Origin: an uncultured Clostridia bacterium
Lineage (GTDB): Bacteria > Bacillota > Clostridia > Christensenellales > Aristaeellaceae
Assembly (NCBI GenBank): GCA_934670175.1
Contig: CAKUOX010000021.1
Span: 1-36,319, forward strand
Reading direction: 5' to 3'
DNA length: 36,319 nucleotides
Shown here: positions 7,368-14,081 of the stretch, piece after piece
How positions within the stretch are numbered: the first letter of the stretch is position 1
Layout of the letters: every line of letters begins with the position of its first letter
Program-made: the position numbers and the translations under genes
The notes under the pieces: generated by a model
What the model saw: only the letters and a program-made list of their open reading frames with translations
What the model was told of the DNA's origin: nothing
The model's database searches: none

Positions 7368-8407
7368 GCTCTACCCAACTTTCTGGCAGAATAGGTATTC
7401 AGCCACACGATAAACAAAAATACAAGTCCCTGTACCAACCATTGGTCAAATGTCGGAACGCCCAACAACGTCATGATGTTCATCAGCATGCCTACGGCCA
7501 ATACGCCGCCAAATACGCCGATCATGTCTCCTTTGCCGCCCGCTTGCGTCATACCTCCCAGAAGCACGCTGGTCAAGCACGAAAAATCATAGCCCTCGCC
7601 ATTGGAATATGCGCCGGTCTTGGTGAGTGACGTATAAAAGATGCCGCAAATCGAAGCGCAGAAAGCACAGCATATGTAAGCCATAACAACCATTTTTACA
7701 CAGTTGATGCCGGACAATCTCGCGACCTCATAATTCGATCCAACAATTTTAAGCTGATTGCCAAACTTGGTTCGTGTAAGAATGATCTGTGCAATGATGA
7801 AAAGCACCACCATTACAACTACCATCAGCGGAATGCTGTCGTGAATGTAGTAGGTTCTTGCCAGTGAATTGAAAACCTCCGCCGCATGCTGACCCAGCGC
7901 ACTGTCTCCTGCCATGACGTCCGGATATACCTGCCTGCCGCCCCACGCTACGCGAACAATTCCCGAAAGAACCAGGTTAAACGCCAAGGTCCAGATAATT
8001 GGATTGGCACGGAATTTGCCAACCATTATGCCGTTTACCACGCCGACCAGAGTACCCACGACTACGCCGCCCAGCAGACTGACTACAATACCATAGGGAA
8101 TCAGCTGAACCGCCATCATACCGGAAAGCGCAATAATCATGGGCAGGGACATGTCGTTAAAATTCGCAGAGTAGACCACAAAAGCCAAGCCCGCACAACA
8201 CATGCCCGTAAGAGATACTGCACTCAAAATAGAGCGGAGATTCCCGACCGAAACAAATTCCTTTTGCCGGATAATCAATCCGACGATGAGCAGCAACAGT
8301 ACAACCACATATATGCCCATCTTATTGATGATCACGCTGCCCATACTCATGCTGGTTCTGCGGCTGTCCTGCTTAAACTCGCTCCCTGATTTCTTTACTT
8401 CCTTCAT
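7364..8407 (-). CDS. CUT2 sugar ABC transporter permease (second, RbsC-like)
   Basis: A 347-aa permease related to but clearly different from its neighbour. After a charged N-terminal stretch of about 28 residues, hydrophobic segments begin (MGIYVVVLLLLIVGLII). Family marks are VSVGNLRSILSAV, SANFNDMSLPMI (where many homologues have a D-[IL]-S motif), TRTKFGNQLKIVGSN, and LLGGMTQAGGKGD. Its ATG overlaps the ATPase stop by 4 nt and its own stop overlaps the next start by 4 nt, so ATPase and both permeases form a tightly coupled set. It likely pairs with the neighbouring permease. Confidence 0.9.
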   Translation of the reverse strand: MKEVKKSGSEFKQDSRRTSMSMGSVIINKMGIYVVVLLLLIVGLIIRQKEFVSVGNLRSILSAVSLTGMCCAGLAFVVYSANFNDMSLPMIIALSGMMAVQLIPYGIVVSLLGGVVVGTLVGVVNGIMVGKFRANPIIWTLAFNLVLSGIVRVAWGGRQVYPDVMAGDSALGQHAAEVFNSLARTYYIHDSIPLMVVVMVVLFIIAQIILTRTKFGNQLKIVGSNYEVARLSGINCVKMVVMAYICCAFCASICGIFYTSLTKTGAYSNGEGYDFSCLTSVLLGGMTQAGGKGDMIGVFGGVLAVGMLMNIMTLLGVPTFDQWLVQGLVFLFIVWLNTYSARKLGRA

Positions 8408-9930
8408 GTCGCTACATGCTTCCCTTCTCCGTTTGCTGCAATCAGCAGGGCTTGCTCTGTAATCTCATCTTTTTGGATTTCGCCAATGATATGTCCTTCG
8501 CGGAGAACCACTACTCGATCTACCAATTCAACGATTTCCGGAAGATCGCTCGATAGGAGAATCACCGCATTGCCGCGTGCGACGTAATCCAACACCGCCT
8601 GATGAATAATCTGCTTTGCTCCAATGTCTACGCCTCTGGTAGGTTCATCCAGAATCAGAACCGATACATCTGTGGCCAGCCACTTGGCCATAAGAACCTT
8701 TTGCTGGTTGCCGCCAGACAGGCTATTAACAAATCTTTCCGGCTGGGGCGGATAAATGGAGAGCTCATTAATTTTATCGGCAACGACAGCCTTATGCCGC
8801 TTTGAATGAAAAAAAGGACCATTTTGCAAATCGCGAATGCGCGTTGCCAACGTATTATCCGCAATGCTCTGAGTCAGTGCCAGACCTGCAACCTTTCTGT
8901 CCTCTGTCAGATAGCCGATACCTGCCTGTATTGCCTCATACATACTGTGGATGCTTCTCTGCTTGCCCTCGACATATATGCGTCCTTCATCCAATGGATC
9001 GATGCCGGCAATAGATCTGCCAATTTCCGTTCTTCCGGAACCCGCAAGTCCCATAATCGCCAGAACTTCTCCGCGCCTCAAGGCGAAATTGACATGATGG
9101 AAGAACCCCCAGCGCGTAAAATCCTCCACACGGAACAGCTCATCATCCGATATATTCGCACTGCGATTTCTGGCATTTATGTCTTTGATTGACTTGCCTA
9201 CCATCTTTTCCACAAGCTGAGCCGTGTTCGTTTCTTCTACTCGGAATTCACCCACCTTTTTGCCATCGCGCATAACTGTAATTCGATCGGCGATTTCGAA
9301 GATTTCCTGCATATGATGTGATATGTAAACAATGGCCATTCCCTTTTCTTTCAGCCCGCGGATAATACCAAACAATCTTTGTACTTCTTCTCTGGACAAT
9401 GCGGACGTCGGTTCATCCATCACAAGTATGCCGGGATTCGTGCCGAGTACCTTTGCAATTTCCACAAGCTGTGCTTCGCACTGGCTGATTTCGGAAATCC
9501 GCATCGTTGGATCCATATGATCCAAACCAACCCTGGCCAATAATTCAATTGCCTGCTGAATCGCCTTTTTCTTATCAAGGAAGATGGCATTTTTCTTTGG
9601 AAGTCTTCCTGCCAGCATATTTTCGTAAATCGATATGCTCCTTGCCAGGCTCAGCTCCTGATATACCATACCGATTCCGTATTCCTTTGCTTTGGCTGGC
9701 GTATGTAAATCACATTGCGTACCATTGATCAAAATACTGCCCGTATAATCATTATACAAACCCGCCAGAATCTTCATCAATGTAGACTTACCTGCGCCAT
9801 TTTCGCCCACGATGGCGTGTACCTCACCCTTTTTTACATAGAAACTGACATTATCAACAGCCAGAGTTCCCGGAAAGCGTTTGGAAACACCTCTCATCTC
9901 CAATGCGTAATCTGATCTCACATCTGACAT
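8404..9930 (-). CDS. CUT2 sugar ABC transporter ATP-binding protein, two fused ABC domains (RbsA-like)
   Basis: A 508-aa cytoplasmic ATPase that powers the importer. First domain: Walker A GENGAGKST (42-50), a degenerate signature ISQCEAQ (148-154) and Walker B ILVMDEP (168-174). Second domain: a degenerate Walker A (GLAGSGRTE), a canonical signature LSGGNQQK, and Walker B VLILDEPTRGVD. Asymmetry of this sort is normal for RbsA/MglA proteins. The start at 9930 has GAGG 8 nt upstream; an ATG two codons earlier (9936) overlaps that site. It lies 51 nt after the ASRT-like gene and overlaps the first permease. Confidence 0.92.
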   Translation of the reverse strand: MSDVRSDYALEMRGVSKRFPGTLAVDNVSFYVKKGEVHAIVGENGAGKSTLMKILAGLYNDYTGSILINGTQCDLHTPAKAKEYGIGMVYQELSLARSISIYENMLAGRLPKKNAIFLDKKKAIQQAIELLARVGLDHMDPTMRISEISQCEAQLVEIAKVLGTNPGILVMDEPTSALSREEVQRLFGIIRGLKEKGMAIVYISHHMQEIFEIADRITVMRDGKKVGEFRVEETNTAQLVEKMVGKSIKDINARNRSANISDDELFRVEDFTRWGFFHHVNFALRRGEVLAIMGLAGSGRTEIGRSIAGIDPLDEGRIYVEGKQRSIHSMYEAIQAGIGYLTEDRKVAGLALTQSIADNTLATRIRDLQNGPFFHSKRHKAVVADKINELSIYPPQPERFVNSLSGGNQQKVLMAKWLATDVSVLILDEPTRGVDIGAKQIIHQAVLDYVARGNAVILLSSDLPEIVELVDRVVVLREGHIIGEIQKDEITEQALLIAANGEGKHVAT

Positions 9931-9981
9931 TTCCATATCCTCTTCTCATCCGAATGCGCATTCATTTTTTCGCATTTACAT

Positions 9982-10344
9982 TTATTCACTGAAACTGCCA
10001 ACTGCATAATAAGCCATGTTTGCCCTGCGATCCATTCGGCCAAACAGGCAAACCACCGGCACCGTACTGCGAACAACCAATGCATACTGCGTATCCTTCG
10101 GCACCTCAAATCCCGTATCGCCCAAAGGCAGATCCATACGAAAAACGCATGCACGCTTTGCAGGCGCCTTCAGCGGAACGCCCTCAATCGGCTCGCGGTC
10201 ACAGAAGAGGAATTCCAATTCAATTTCCGCATCTTCGCAGGTTGCATTGGTAATCAAAAGGGATTCATGCCCCACCGGATCCTCATTACCACGGGGCGGC
10301 AAGTGACCATCTGCAAAAATCCACGTCTTTCTTCCATATGTCAT
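9982..10344 (-). CDS. Anabaena-sensory-rhodopsin-transducer (ASRT)-like small-molecule-binding protein
   Basis: A 120-aa soluble protein with no signal peptide or membrane segment. It matches the ASRT family (PF07100/DUF1362) along its length: GRKTWIFADGHLPP near the start (GRTCWAIAEGYIPP in the Anabaena protein), GHESLLITNA, the EIELEFLFCDREP strand pair, and VPKDTQYALVVRSTVPVVC near the end. In Anabaena ASRT signals from a rhodopsin, but no rhodopsin is present here; the family was proposed by comparative genomics to bind small molecules. It is the first gene behind the sugar-responsive promoter, so it may sense or buffer the imported compound. The start has GGAGG 8 nt upstream. Confidence 0.78.
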   Translation of the reverse strand: MTYGRKTWIFADGHLPPRGNEDPVGHESLLITNATCEDAEIELEFLFCDREPIEGVPLKAPAKRACVFRMDLPLGDTGFEVPKDTQYALVVRSTVPVVCLFGRMDRRANMAYYAVGSFSE

Positions 10345-10382
10345 ATTTATAACCTCCGCTATTATAGTTTCTCTTGAGGAAC

Positions 10383-10415
10383 AAGGACTGACAAACCCAA
10401 CCATCGACAGTCCTT
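10383..10415 (-). other. Leader stem-loop upstream of the ASRT-like gene
   Basis: AAGGACTG (10383-10390) pairs perfectly with CAGTCCTT (10408-10415) around a 17-nt loop in the untranslated leader. It ends about 39 nt before the start codon in the transcript. No known riboswitch class was recognised. Confidence 0.35.
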
Positions 10416-10431
10416 TTAAAATCCGTCTCTA

Positions 10432-10460
10432 ATGATTTGACACATTTCTACGCAAATCAT
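10432..10460 (-). other. Second leader inverted repeat
   Basis: ATGATTTG (10432-10439) and CAAATCAT (10453-10460) are perfect inverted repeats with a 13-nt loop. They lie between the operator and the stem-loop at 10383-10415. This could be an RNA structure or a second protein site. Confidence 0.3.
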
Positions 10461-10525
10461 ACAATACAACTCAGTCAAATCGCGAATACTTCAACCACAC
10501 GCCAACTATTACGTCATTAATTAAC

Positions 10526-10537
10526 GCAAACGTTTGC
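10526..10537. promoter_or_regulatory. LacI-family operator palindrome
   Basis: GCAAACGTTTGC is a perfect 12-bp palindrome with the central CG typical of LacI-family operators such as those of PurR and RbsR. It sits about 5-16 bp past the expected transcription start of the ASRT/transporter/dehydrogenase operon, a position where a bound repressor would block initiation or clearance. The divergent repressor gene begins 200 bp away. Confidence 0.75.
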
Positions 10538-10547
10538 TCTATACTGT

Positions 10548-10575
10548 ATTATACATATTATTTTCTGCTTGTCAA
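10548..10575 (-). promoter_or_regulatory. Consensus SigA promoter of the transporter/dehydrogenase operon
   Basis: On the minus strand TTGACA (10570-10575) and TATAAT (10548-10553) are separated by 16 bp; both boxes match the consensus completely. Expected start is near 10541, giving an untranslated leader of about 200 nt before the ASRT-like gene. Confidence 0.85.
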
Positions 10576-10633
10576 CACCTTATCTTTAAAATTAATATTT
10601 TTACAAATATAATATCTGCTAAACTATTTATGC

Positions 10634-10662
10634 TTGTTTTGTGGATCAGCCCGCTGTATAAT
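10634..10662 (+). promoter_or_regulatory. Probable promoter of the LacI-type repressor
   Basis: TTGTTT (10634-10639), 17 bp, then TATAAT (10657-10662). The expected start near 10669 leaves a 70-nt leader before the ATG at 10739. Confidence 0.5.
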
Positions 10663-10738
10663 GATTAATACAATGTTTTCATACTTCCTTATGAAAGCAT
10701 TTGTTTTTCGAAGAAATCATGTCGATGAGGATGAAAAA

Positions 10739-11746
10739 ATGGCGACAATACGGGACATTGCAGCCGCAGCAGGCGTTAATGTATCCACAGTCTCAAGAGC
10801 GCTCAATGGTAAAAAATCTGTAAGTGAAGAAAAGCGACGCTATATTCAAGAAATCGCTGAAAAGATGGGCTATCGGCCCAATTTATCAGCGCAAACGCTT
10901 GTTGGAAAGGCTTCAAAAACCATCGGCGTCATCGTGCCTGAAATCACAAGCAGTTATTTTGCTTCGACAATCAACTATATGGAACAGATCCTCAACGCTG
11001 AAGATTACACGCTTCTTGTTGGGATCGATCATTATGACTGTCAAAAAGCGATTTCGTGTCTGCAGGTTTTTGAACGGCACAACGTTGACGGTATCTTCCT
11101 GATTGGGGCGATGTATCAAAATATTGATGAAGCGCTTGACGCAATCCAGAAAAGCAGTCAGATCCCCGTTGTCTTCATCCATTCCTTCTTTATTCATGCA
11201 AGATATGATTGTGTCTGTATCAACGATGTCATCAGCAGCGATCTCATCGCTCAGCACGTCAAAGATATGGGACATAAGCGCGTTGGCTATATTGGTGCCG
11301 AACTCGCCAGTCGGAATCGCTTTTCCAAATTAAAGGAATCGATACAGCGCCATGGGCTTACTCTGGAAGATCGTCATGTCAAAATTGGCAATGAAGCGTA
11401 TGAACTATGCGGATACTTGCAAACCGCCAAACTGCTTCAGGAAGATAACCTTCCTACCGCATTGATTACCTCCTACGACTACGTCGCTATCGGTGCAATG
11501 AAAATGCTGCAGGAAAAGGGCTTCTGTGTCCCTCAGGACTTTGCACTCATTGGTTATGATAACATTCGCGAGGCAGAGTATTTGAGTTGCCCGCTGACCA
11601 CCATCGCCCTTCCAGTGCAGCAAATGGTCAGCGCCGGCGTCGAAATCATGCTCGACCGCATTCAAAAAGGATTCAAACGCGAAGTACGCCATCTGCTTTT
11701 TGCACCAGACCTGATTGTACGCGAATCCTCCGCGATACATCTATAA
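10739..11746 (+). CDS. LacI/GalR-family transcriptional repressor
   Basis: A 335-aa regulator. Residues 3-22 are the helix-turn-helix (TIRDIAAAAGVNVSTVSRAL), followed by the hinge helix around 47-57 (PNLSAQTLVGK) and a periplasmic-binding-like effector domain with KTIGVIVPEITSSYF, ERHNVDGIFLIG, DMGHKRVGYIG and FALIGYDNIREAEY. I chose the ATG at 10739, which begins directly at the DNA-binding domain and has GAGG 8 nt upstream; a longer frame would start inside the promoter. It is divergent from the operon and the palindrome at 10526-10537 is its likely target. The inducer is unknown and presumably is the imported compound or a derivative. GC is low here (23 of 60 in one counted line). Confidence 0.9.
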   Translation: MATIRDIAAAAGVNVSTVSRALNGKKSVSEEKRRYIQEIAEKMGYRPNLSAQTLVGKASKTIGVIVPEITSSYFASTINYMEQILNAEDYTLLVGIDHYDCQKAISCLQVFERHNVDGIFLIGAMYQNIDEALDAIQKSSQIPVVFIHSFFIHARYDCVCINDVISSDLIAQHVKDMGHKRVGYIGAELASRNRFSKLKESIQRHGLTLEDRHVKIGNEAYELCGYLQTAKLLQEDNLPTALITSYDYVAIGAMKMLQEKGFCVPQDFALIGYDNIREAEYLSCPLTTIALPVQQMVSAGVEIMLDRIQKGFKREVRHLLFAPDLIVRESSAIHL

Positions 11747-12057
11747 GAACATCAGTTTATGCTGTCGGCCATGACGTAAGGCATAAGATATGGATTCTGT
11801 CTGGGGTGTTTCAGCGTATAAAAATAGAAACATGTATGTCGATAACGTCCTTGATGATGGGCTGTTTTCAGAAATGCAGAGCTGCACAAATTATTCTATT
11901 GATCCCTATTGACCATTTCTCATTCGCTCCTGCCGCCGGCATGCACGGTCAAATGACACATGCCAGAAACCGGCACCGCGCCCATTTCGCTTAAAACGGA
12001 CGCGGCACCGATTTGCAGCGCATACCGATTCTTCAGATCGCTGCGTTTAAAGATCGT
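11747..12057. other. Non-coding interval with a sharp base-composition change
   Basis: These 311 bases separate the repressor from the convergent oxidoreductase gene. I see no coding frame with a ribosome site and no terminator with a T-run. GGCATG (11938-11943) and CATGCC, about 16 nt apart, can form a weak stem. The right end contains half of an 11-bp tandem repeat. AT-rich sequence on the left passes into GC-rich sequence by about 11,990, which marks the right edge of the low-GC block. Confidence 0.5.
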
Positions 12058-12065
12058 TTAAAGAT
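12044..12065. repeat. 11-bp tandem duplication across the oxidoreductase stop codon
   Basis: CGTTTAAAGAT occurs twice head to tail (12044-12054, 12055-12065). One copy includes the TAA stop of the oxidoreductase gene; the other lies just beyond it. A simple slippage or end-joining duplication is likely. Confidence 0.8.
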
Positions 12066-13101
12066 CAATGATCTGCTTCTCGTCGTTGGAACGATACGCG
12101 GCTTCGATGATACGCTGCACCTCCACGGCGTCCTGCGCCGGAACCGTCAGCGGCGTGCCGTTGAGCAGGGAATCGCCGAAGCTGACGAGCTCGCGGGTAT
12201 ACATGTTGCCAAATTCCACATCCAGCGTTTCGCCCTGCAGATCCAGCGTATTCTGCTGTGCGTTGTAGCCCGCGCCGCCCTGCACGAACAGCGCGTCCAC
12301 GCTGCCGCCGTCCTCCTGGCCGATCACGCTGTCGCCCAGCAGCCGTCCGCGCGTGCCGAAGAACTCCAGCCACCACTTCGAGGCTTCGTCCGGAATATTG
12401 AAATTGGACTGCACGGTGCAGATCGCGCCGTTTTCCAGCCGCAGCAGCACGGTGGACGCATCCTCCACCTCGTAGCTGAAGGTCTGCGTATCATGCATGG
12501 CTGCCACCTGCTTGACCCTGCTGCCGGTCACATACTGGATCAGGTCGATGCAGTGCACGCCCATATCCATCAACGAGCCGCCGCCGGAATTCTTTTTCTG
12601 CTGCCGCCATGCGCCGGGCATGTCCGGATACCAGCAGGTCAGCAGCGCGCTGCATGAAACCAGCTGGCCGATCTTGCCCTGGGCAATGGCCTGCTTCATG
12701 GCCTGAACATAGGCGCCATAGCGCATCATAAAGCCCGCGGCGATCTTCACGCCCTTGCTTTCGCAGTAGGAGACCACCTCCTGAGCCTCCGCCGCAGTCA
12801 GCGCCAGTGGCTTTTCCAGCAAAATATGCTTGCCGCAGTCCGCTGCCAGCCTGGCCTGGCGGGCATGCAGTATCACCGGCGACGCGATGTATACCGCGTC
12901 GATTTCCGGATCCTTCAGCAGCGCTTCATCGCTGGTATAGGCGCGCTTTGCGCCAAACTTGGCGCGCAGGCGCTCGGCGTTTTCCGCATTGACCTCCATC
13001 ACGGCGATCAGCTCCGCGTTTTCTGCCTGCATCATACCCGGAAGCGTGCGGCGCTCCGCAATGCCGCCCGCGCCCAATACGCCCCAACGTACCTTTTTCA
13101 T
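12058..13101 (-). CDS. Gfo/Idh/MocA-family oxidoreductase
   Basis: A 347-aa NAD(P)-dependent dehydrogenase of sugars, inositols or similar. The Rossmann domain starts with WGVLGAGGIA (6-15); the family marks are DAVYIASPVILH, LLEKPLALTAAEA (with the conserved EKP lysine), AAGFMMRYG, and GGGSLMDMGVHCIDLIQYVTG, which supplies the catalytic Asp/His region. Length is standard. AGAGGGG lies 9 nt before the ATG, and an own promoter lies at 13226-13254. No other sugar genes adjoin it on this side, so the substrate cannot be named. It is GC-rich, unlike the block downstream of it. Confidence 0.88.
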   Translation of the reverse strand: MKKVRWGVLGAGGIAERRTLPGMMQAENAELIAVMEVNAENAERLRAKFGAKRAYTSDEALLKDPEIDAVYIASPVILHARQARLAADCGKHILLEKPLALTAAEAQEVVSYCESKGVKIAAGFMMRYGAYVQAMKQAIAQGKIGQLVSCSALLTCWYPDMPGAWRQQKKNSGGGSLMDMGVHCIDLIQYVTGSRVKQVAAMHDTQTFSYEVEDASTVLLRLENGAICTVQSNFNIPDEASKWWLEFFGTRGRLLGDSVIGQEDGGSVDALFVQGGAGYNAQQNTLDLQGETLDVEFGNMYTRELVSFGDSLLNGTPLTVPAQDAVEVQRIIEAAYRSNDEKQIIDL

Positions 13102-13225
13102 ATCGTTTCGCCCCTCTTATCAGATTTTGTAATCCTTGCTGCGCGGTTTATGAACCTCCGCCACTGCCACCCTCTCCTGAGTTTTTCGACTGACCGCGGA
13201 AGATCTCTGCGCTTTCCTGATCGCT

Positions 13226-13254
13226 ATTATAGCATATCGATATGCGTTTGGCAA
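13226..13254 (-). promoter_or_regulatory. Promoter of the oxidoreductase gene
   Basis: On the minus strand TTGCCA (13249-13254), 17 bp, TATAAT (13226-13231). The expected start near 13219 leaves a leader of about 118 nt. The spacer contains a perfect palindrome. Confidence 0.7.
13232..13245. promoter_or_regulatory. 14-bp perfect palindrome between -35 and -10 boxes
   Basis: GCATATCGATATGC is perfectly self-complementary and fills the promoter spacer. This position is typical of a repressor operator. The cognate regulator is not identifiable in the window. Confidence 0.5.
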
Positions 13255-13358
13255 ATTATTTAAAGTGAGTGGAGAAATATATGCCGCGCCCCTATATGAC
13301 CGCAGCGCATCCCGTTATATCGGAATGCGCTGCGGCATGATCGACGGCTCCGAAACCG

Positions 13359-13793
13359 TCAGAGCTGTTCGTTGGATCGCGTGCTTAATATATAGTAGGT
13401 CTTCACAGTGGAAACGCCCTCGAGGTTGGCGATCCTGTGGTGCACCTGGCGGAATTCCTCTGTGGAAACGGCGTAGACCGAGGCCAGAAAGTCCAGATCG
13501 CCGGTCAGGACATAGAGCGAGACCACATGGGGATCCGATGAAAGAATATCCGTCACCTGATCGATGTAGCGCGTGTGCTCGATCTTGACGCCGATCATGG
13601 CGGTGATGCCGCCTTCGATCTTGCTGTTATCGACCACGGCGGTATATTGCAGGATCACGCCCTGCACCTCCAGCCGGCGGATGCGCTCCGTGACCGAGGA
13701 CACGGCGAGCCCGACCTCCTTGGCAATGGCCGAGGCGGAAACGCGCGCGTTCTTTTTAAGCATGGATATAATTTTCAGATCAGTGCTGTCCAT
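13359..13793 (-). CDS. Lrp/AsnC-family transcriptional regulator
   Basis: A 144-aa regulator. Residues 1-50 are the AsnC winged helix-turn-helix (DLKIISMLKKNARVSASAIA, then VSSVTERIRRLE), and residues 65-140 are the RAM ligand-binding and oligomerisation domain (HVVSLYVLTGDLDFLASVYA). Such proteins sense amino acids. The ATG at 13793 has AGGAGG 7 nt upstream, and a longer frame begins with non-conserved residues. It is divergent from the EamA exporter with only 39 bp between the two -35 boxes, so it likely controls both that gene and itself. Confidence 0.9.
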   Translation of the reverse strand: MDSTDLKIISMLKKNARVSASAIAKEVGLAVSSVTERIRRLEVQGVILQYTAVVDNSKIEGGITAMIGVKIEHTRYIDQVTDILSSDPHVVSLYVLTGDLDFLASVYAVSTEEFRQVHHRIANLEGVSTVKTYYILSTRSNEQL

Positions 13794-13823
13794 ATTCAGG
13801 CCTCCTGTATGGCATCCACACAT

Positions 13824-13852
13824 ATCATACCTTCCCGCGCGCAATTTGTCAA
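13824..13852 (-). promoter_or_regulatory. Promoter of the Lrp/AsnC gene
   Basis: On the minus strand TTGACA (13847-13852), 17 bp, TATGAT (13824-13829). The leader is about 24 nt. Confidence 0.75.
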
Positions 13853-13891
13853 GGTTTACCGAAAATTATTAGGCAATCAATGCGTTCTGGA

Positions 13892-13920
13892 TTGACATCT
13901 CCTGCCCGGCATGCTAGAGT
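13892..13920 (+). promoter_or_regulatory. Promoter of the EamA exporter gene
   Basis: TTGACA (13892-13897), 17 bp, TAGAGT (13915-13920). It stands back to back with the Lrp promoter. Expected start is near 13927, which leaves a leader of about 155 nt. Confidence 0.6.
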
Positions 13921-13948
13921 CTGTTCTAATATAAAGGTATAAAGAATT

Positions 13949-14051
13949 GTCGGCGTCTCTTTGCCAGAGCCGCCGACTCGCAAAACTTTTTGTTTTGCTA
14001 ATTCTTCCCATTCAAGAAAAAACGGCGAACCTGCCGCGTGTGTTCGGCAGG
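13949..14051 (+). promoter_or_regulatory. Structured leader of the EamA gene with three stem-loops
   Basis: Stem 1: GTCGGCG (13949-13955) with CGCCGAC (13971-13977), extended by CTC/GAG inside. Stem 2: GCAAAAC (13980-13986) with GTTTTGC (13992-13998). Stem 3: CCTGCCG (14030-14036) with CGGCAGG (14045-14051). An alternative pairing CGGC (14023-14026) with GCCG (14033-14036) would exclude stem 3. No known riboswitch was recognised. Confidence 0.4.
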
Positions 14052-14081
14052 CTGGCTGTAATTATTAAGGAGGCATGCAGG

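Noticed and set aside
10383..10460. Known riboswitch in the operon leader
   Set aside because: The two stems lack conserved cores of classes I can recall, so only inverted repeats are reported.
10526..10537. Catabolite-responsive element (CcpA cre) at the operon promoter
   Set aside because: The palindrome shares the central CG but does not carry the TG...CA ends of the cre consensus; the local LacI-type repressor is the better candidate.
11747..12057. Decayed gene after the repressor
   Set aside because: No recognisable protein motif in any frame; treated as non-coding.
12058..12657. Long open frames opposite to real genes, e.g. in the MocA, SH3/NlpC, ABC-F, PsuG/PsuK and YchF regions
   Set aside because: They lie antisense to genes with clear domains, have odd composition rich in His, Arg, Gln and Ala, and lack ribosome sites. 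They are products of GC-rich codon bias.
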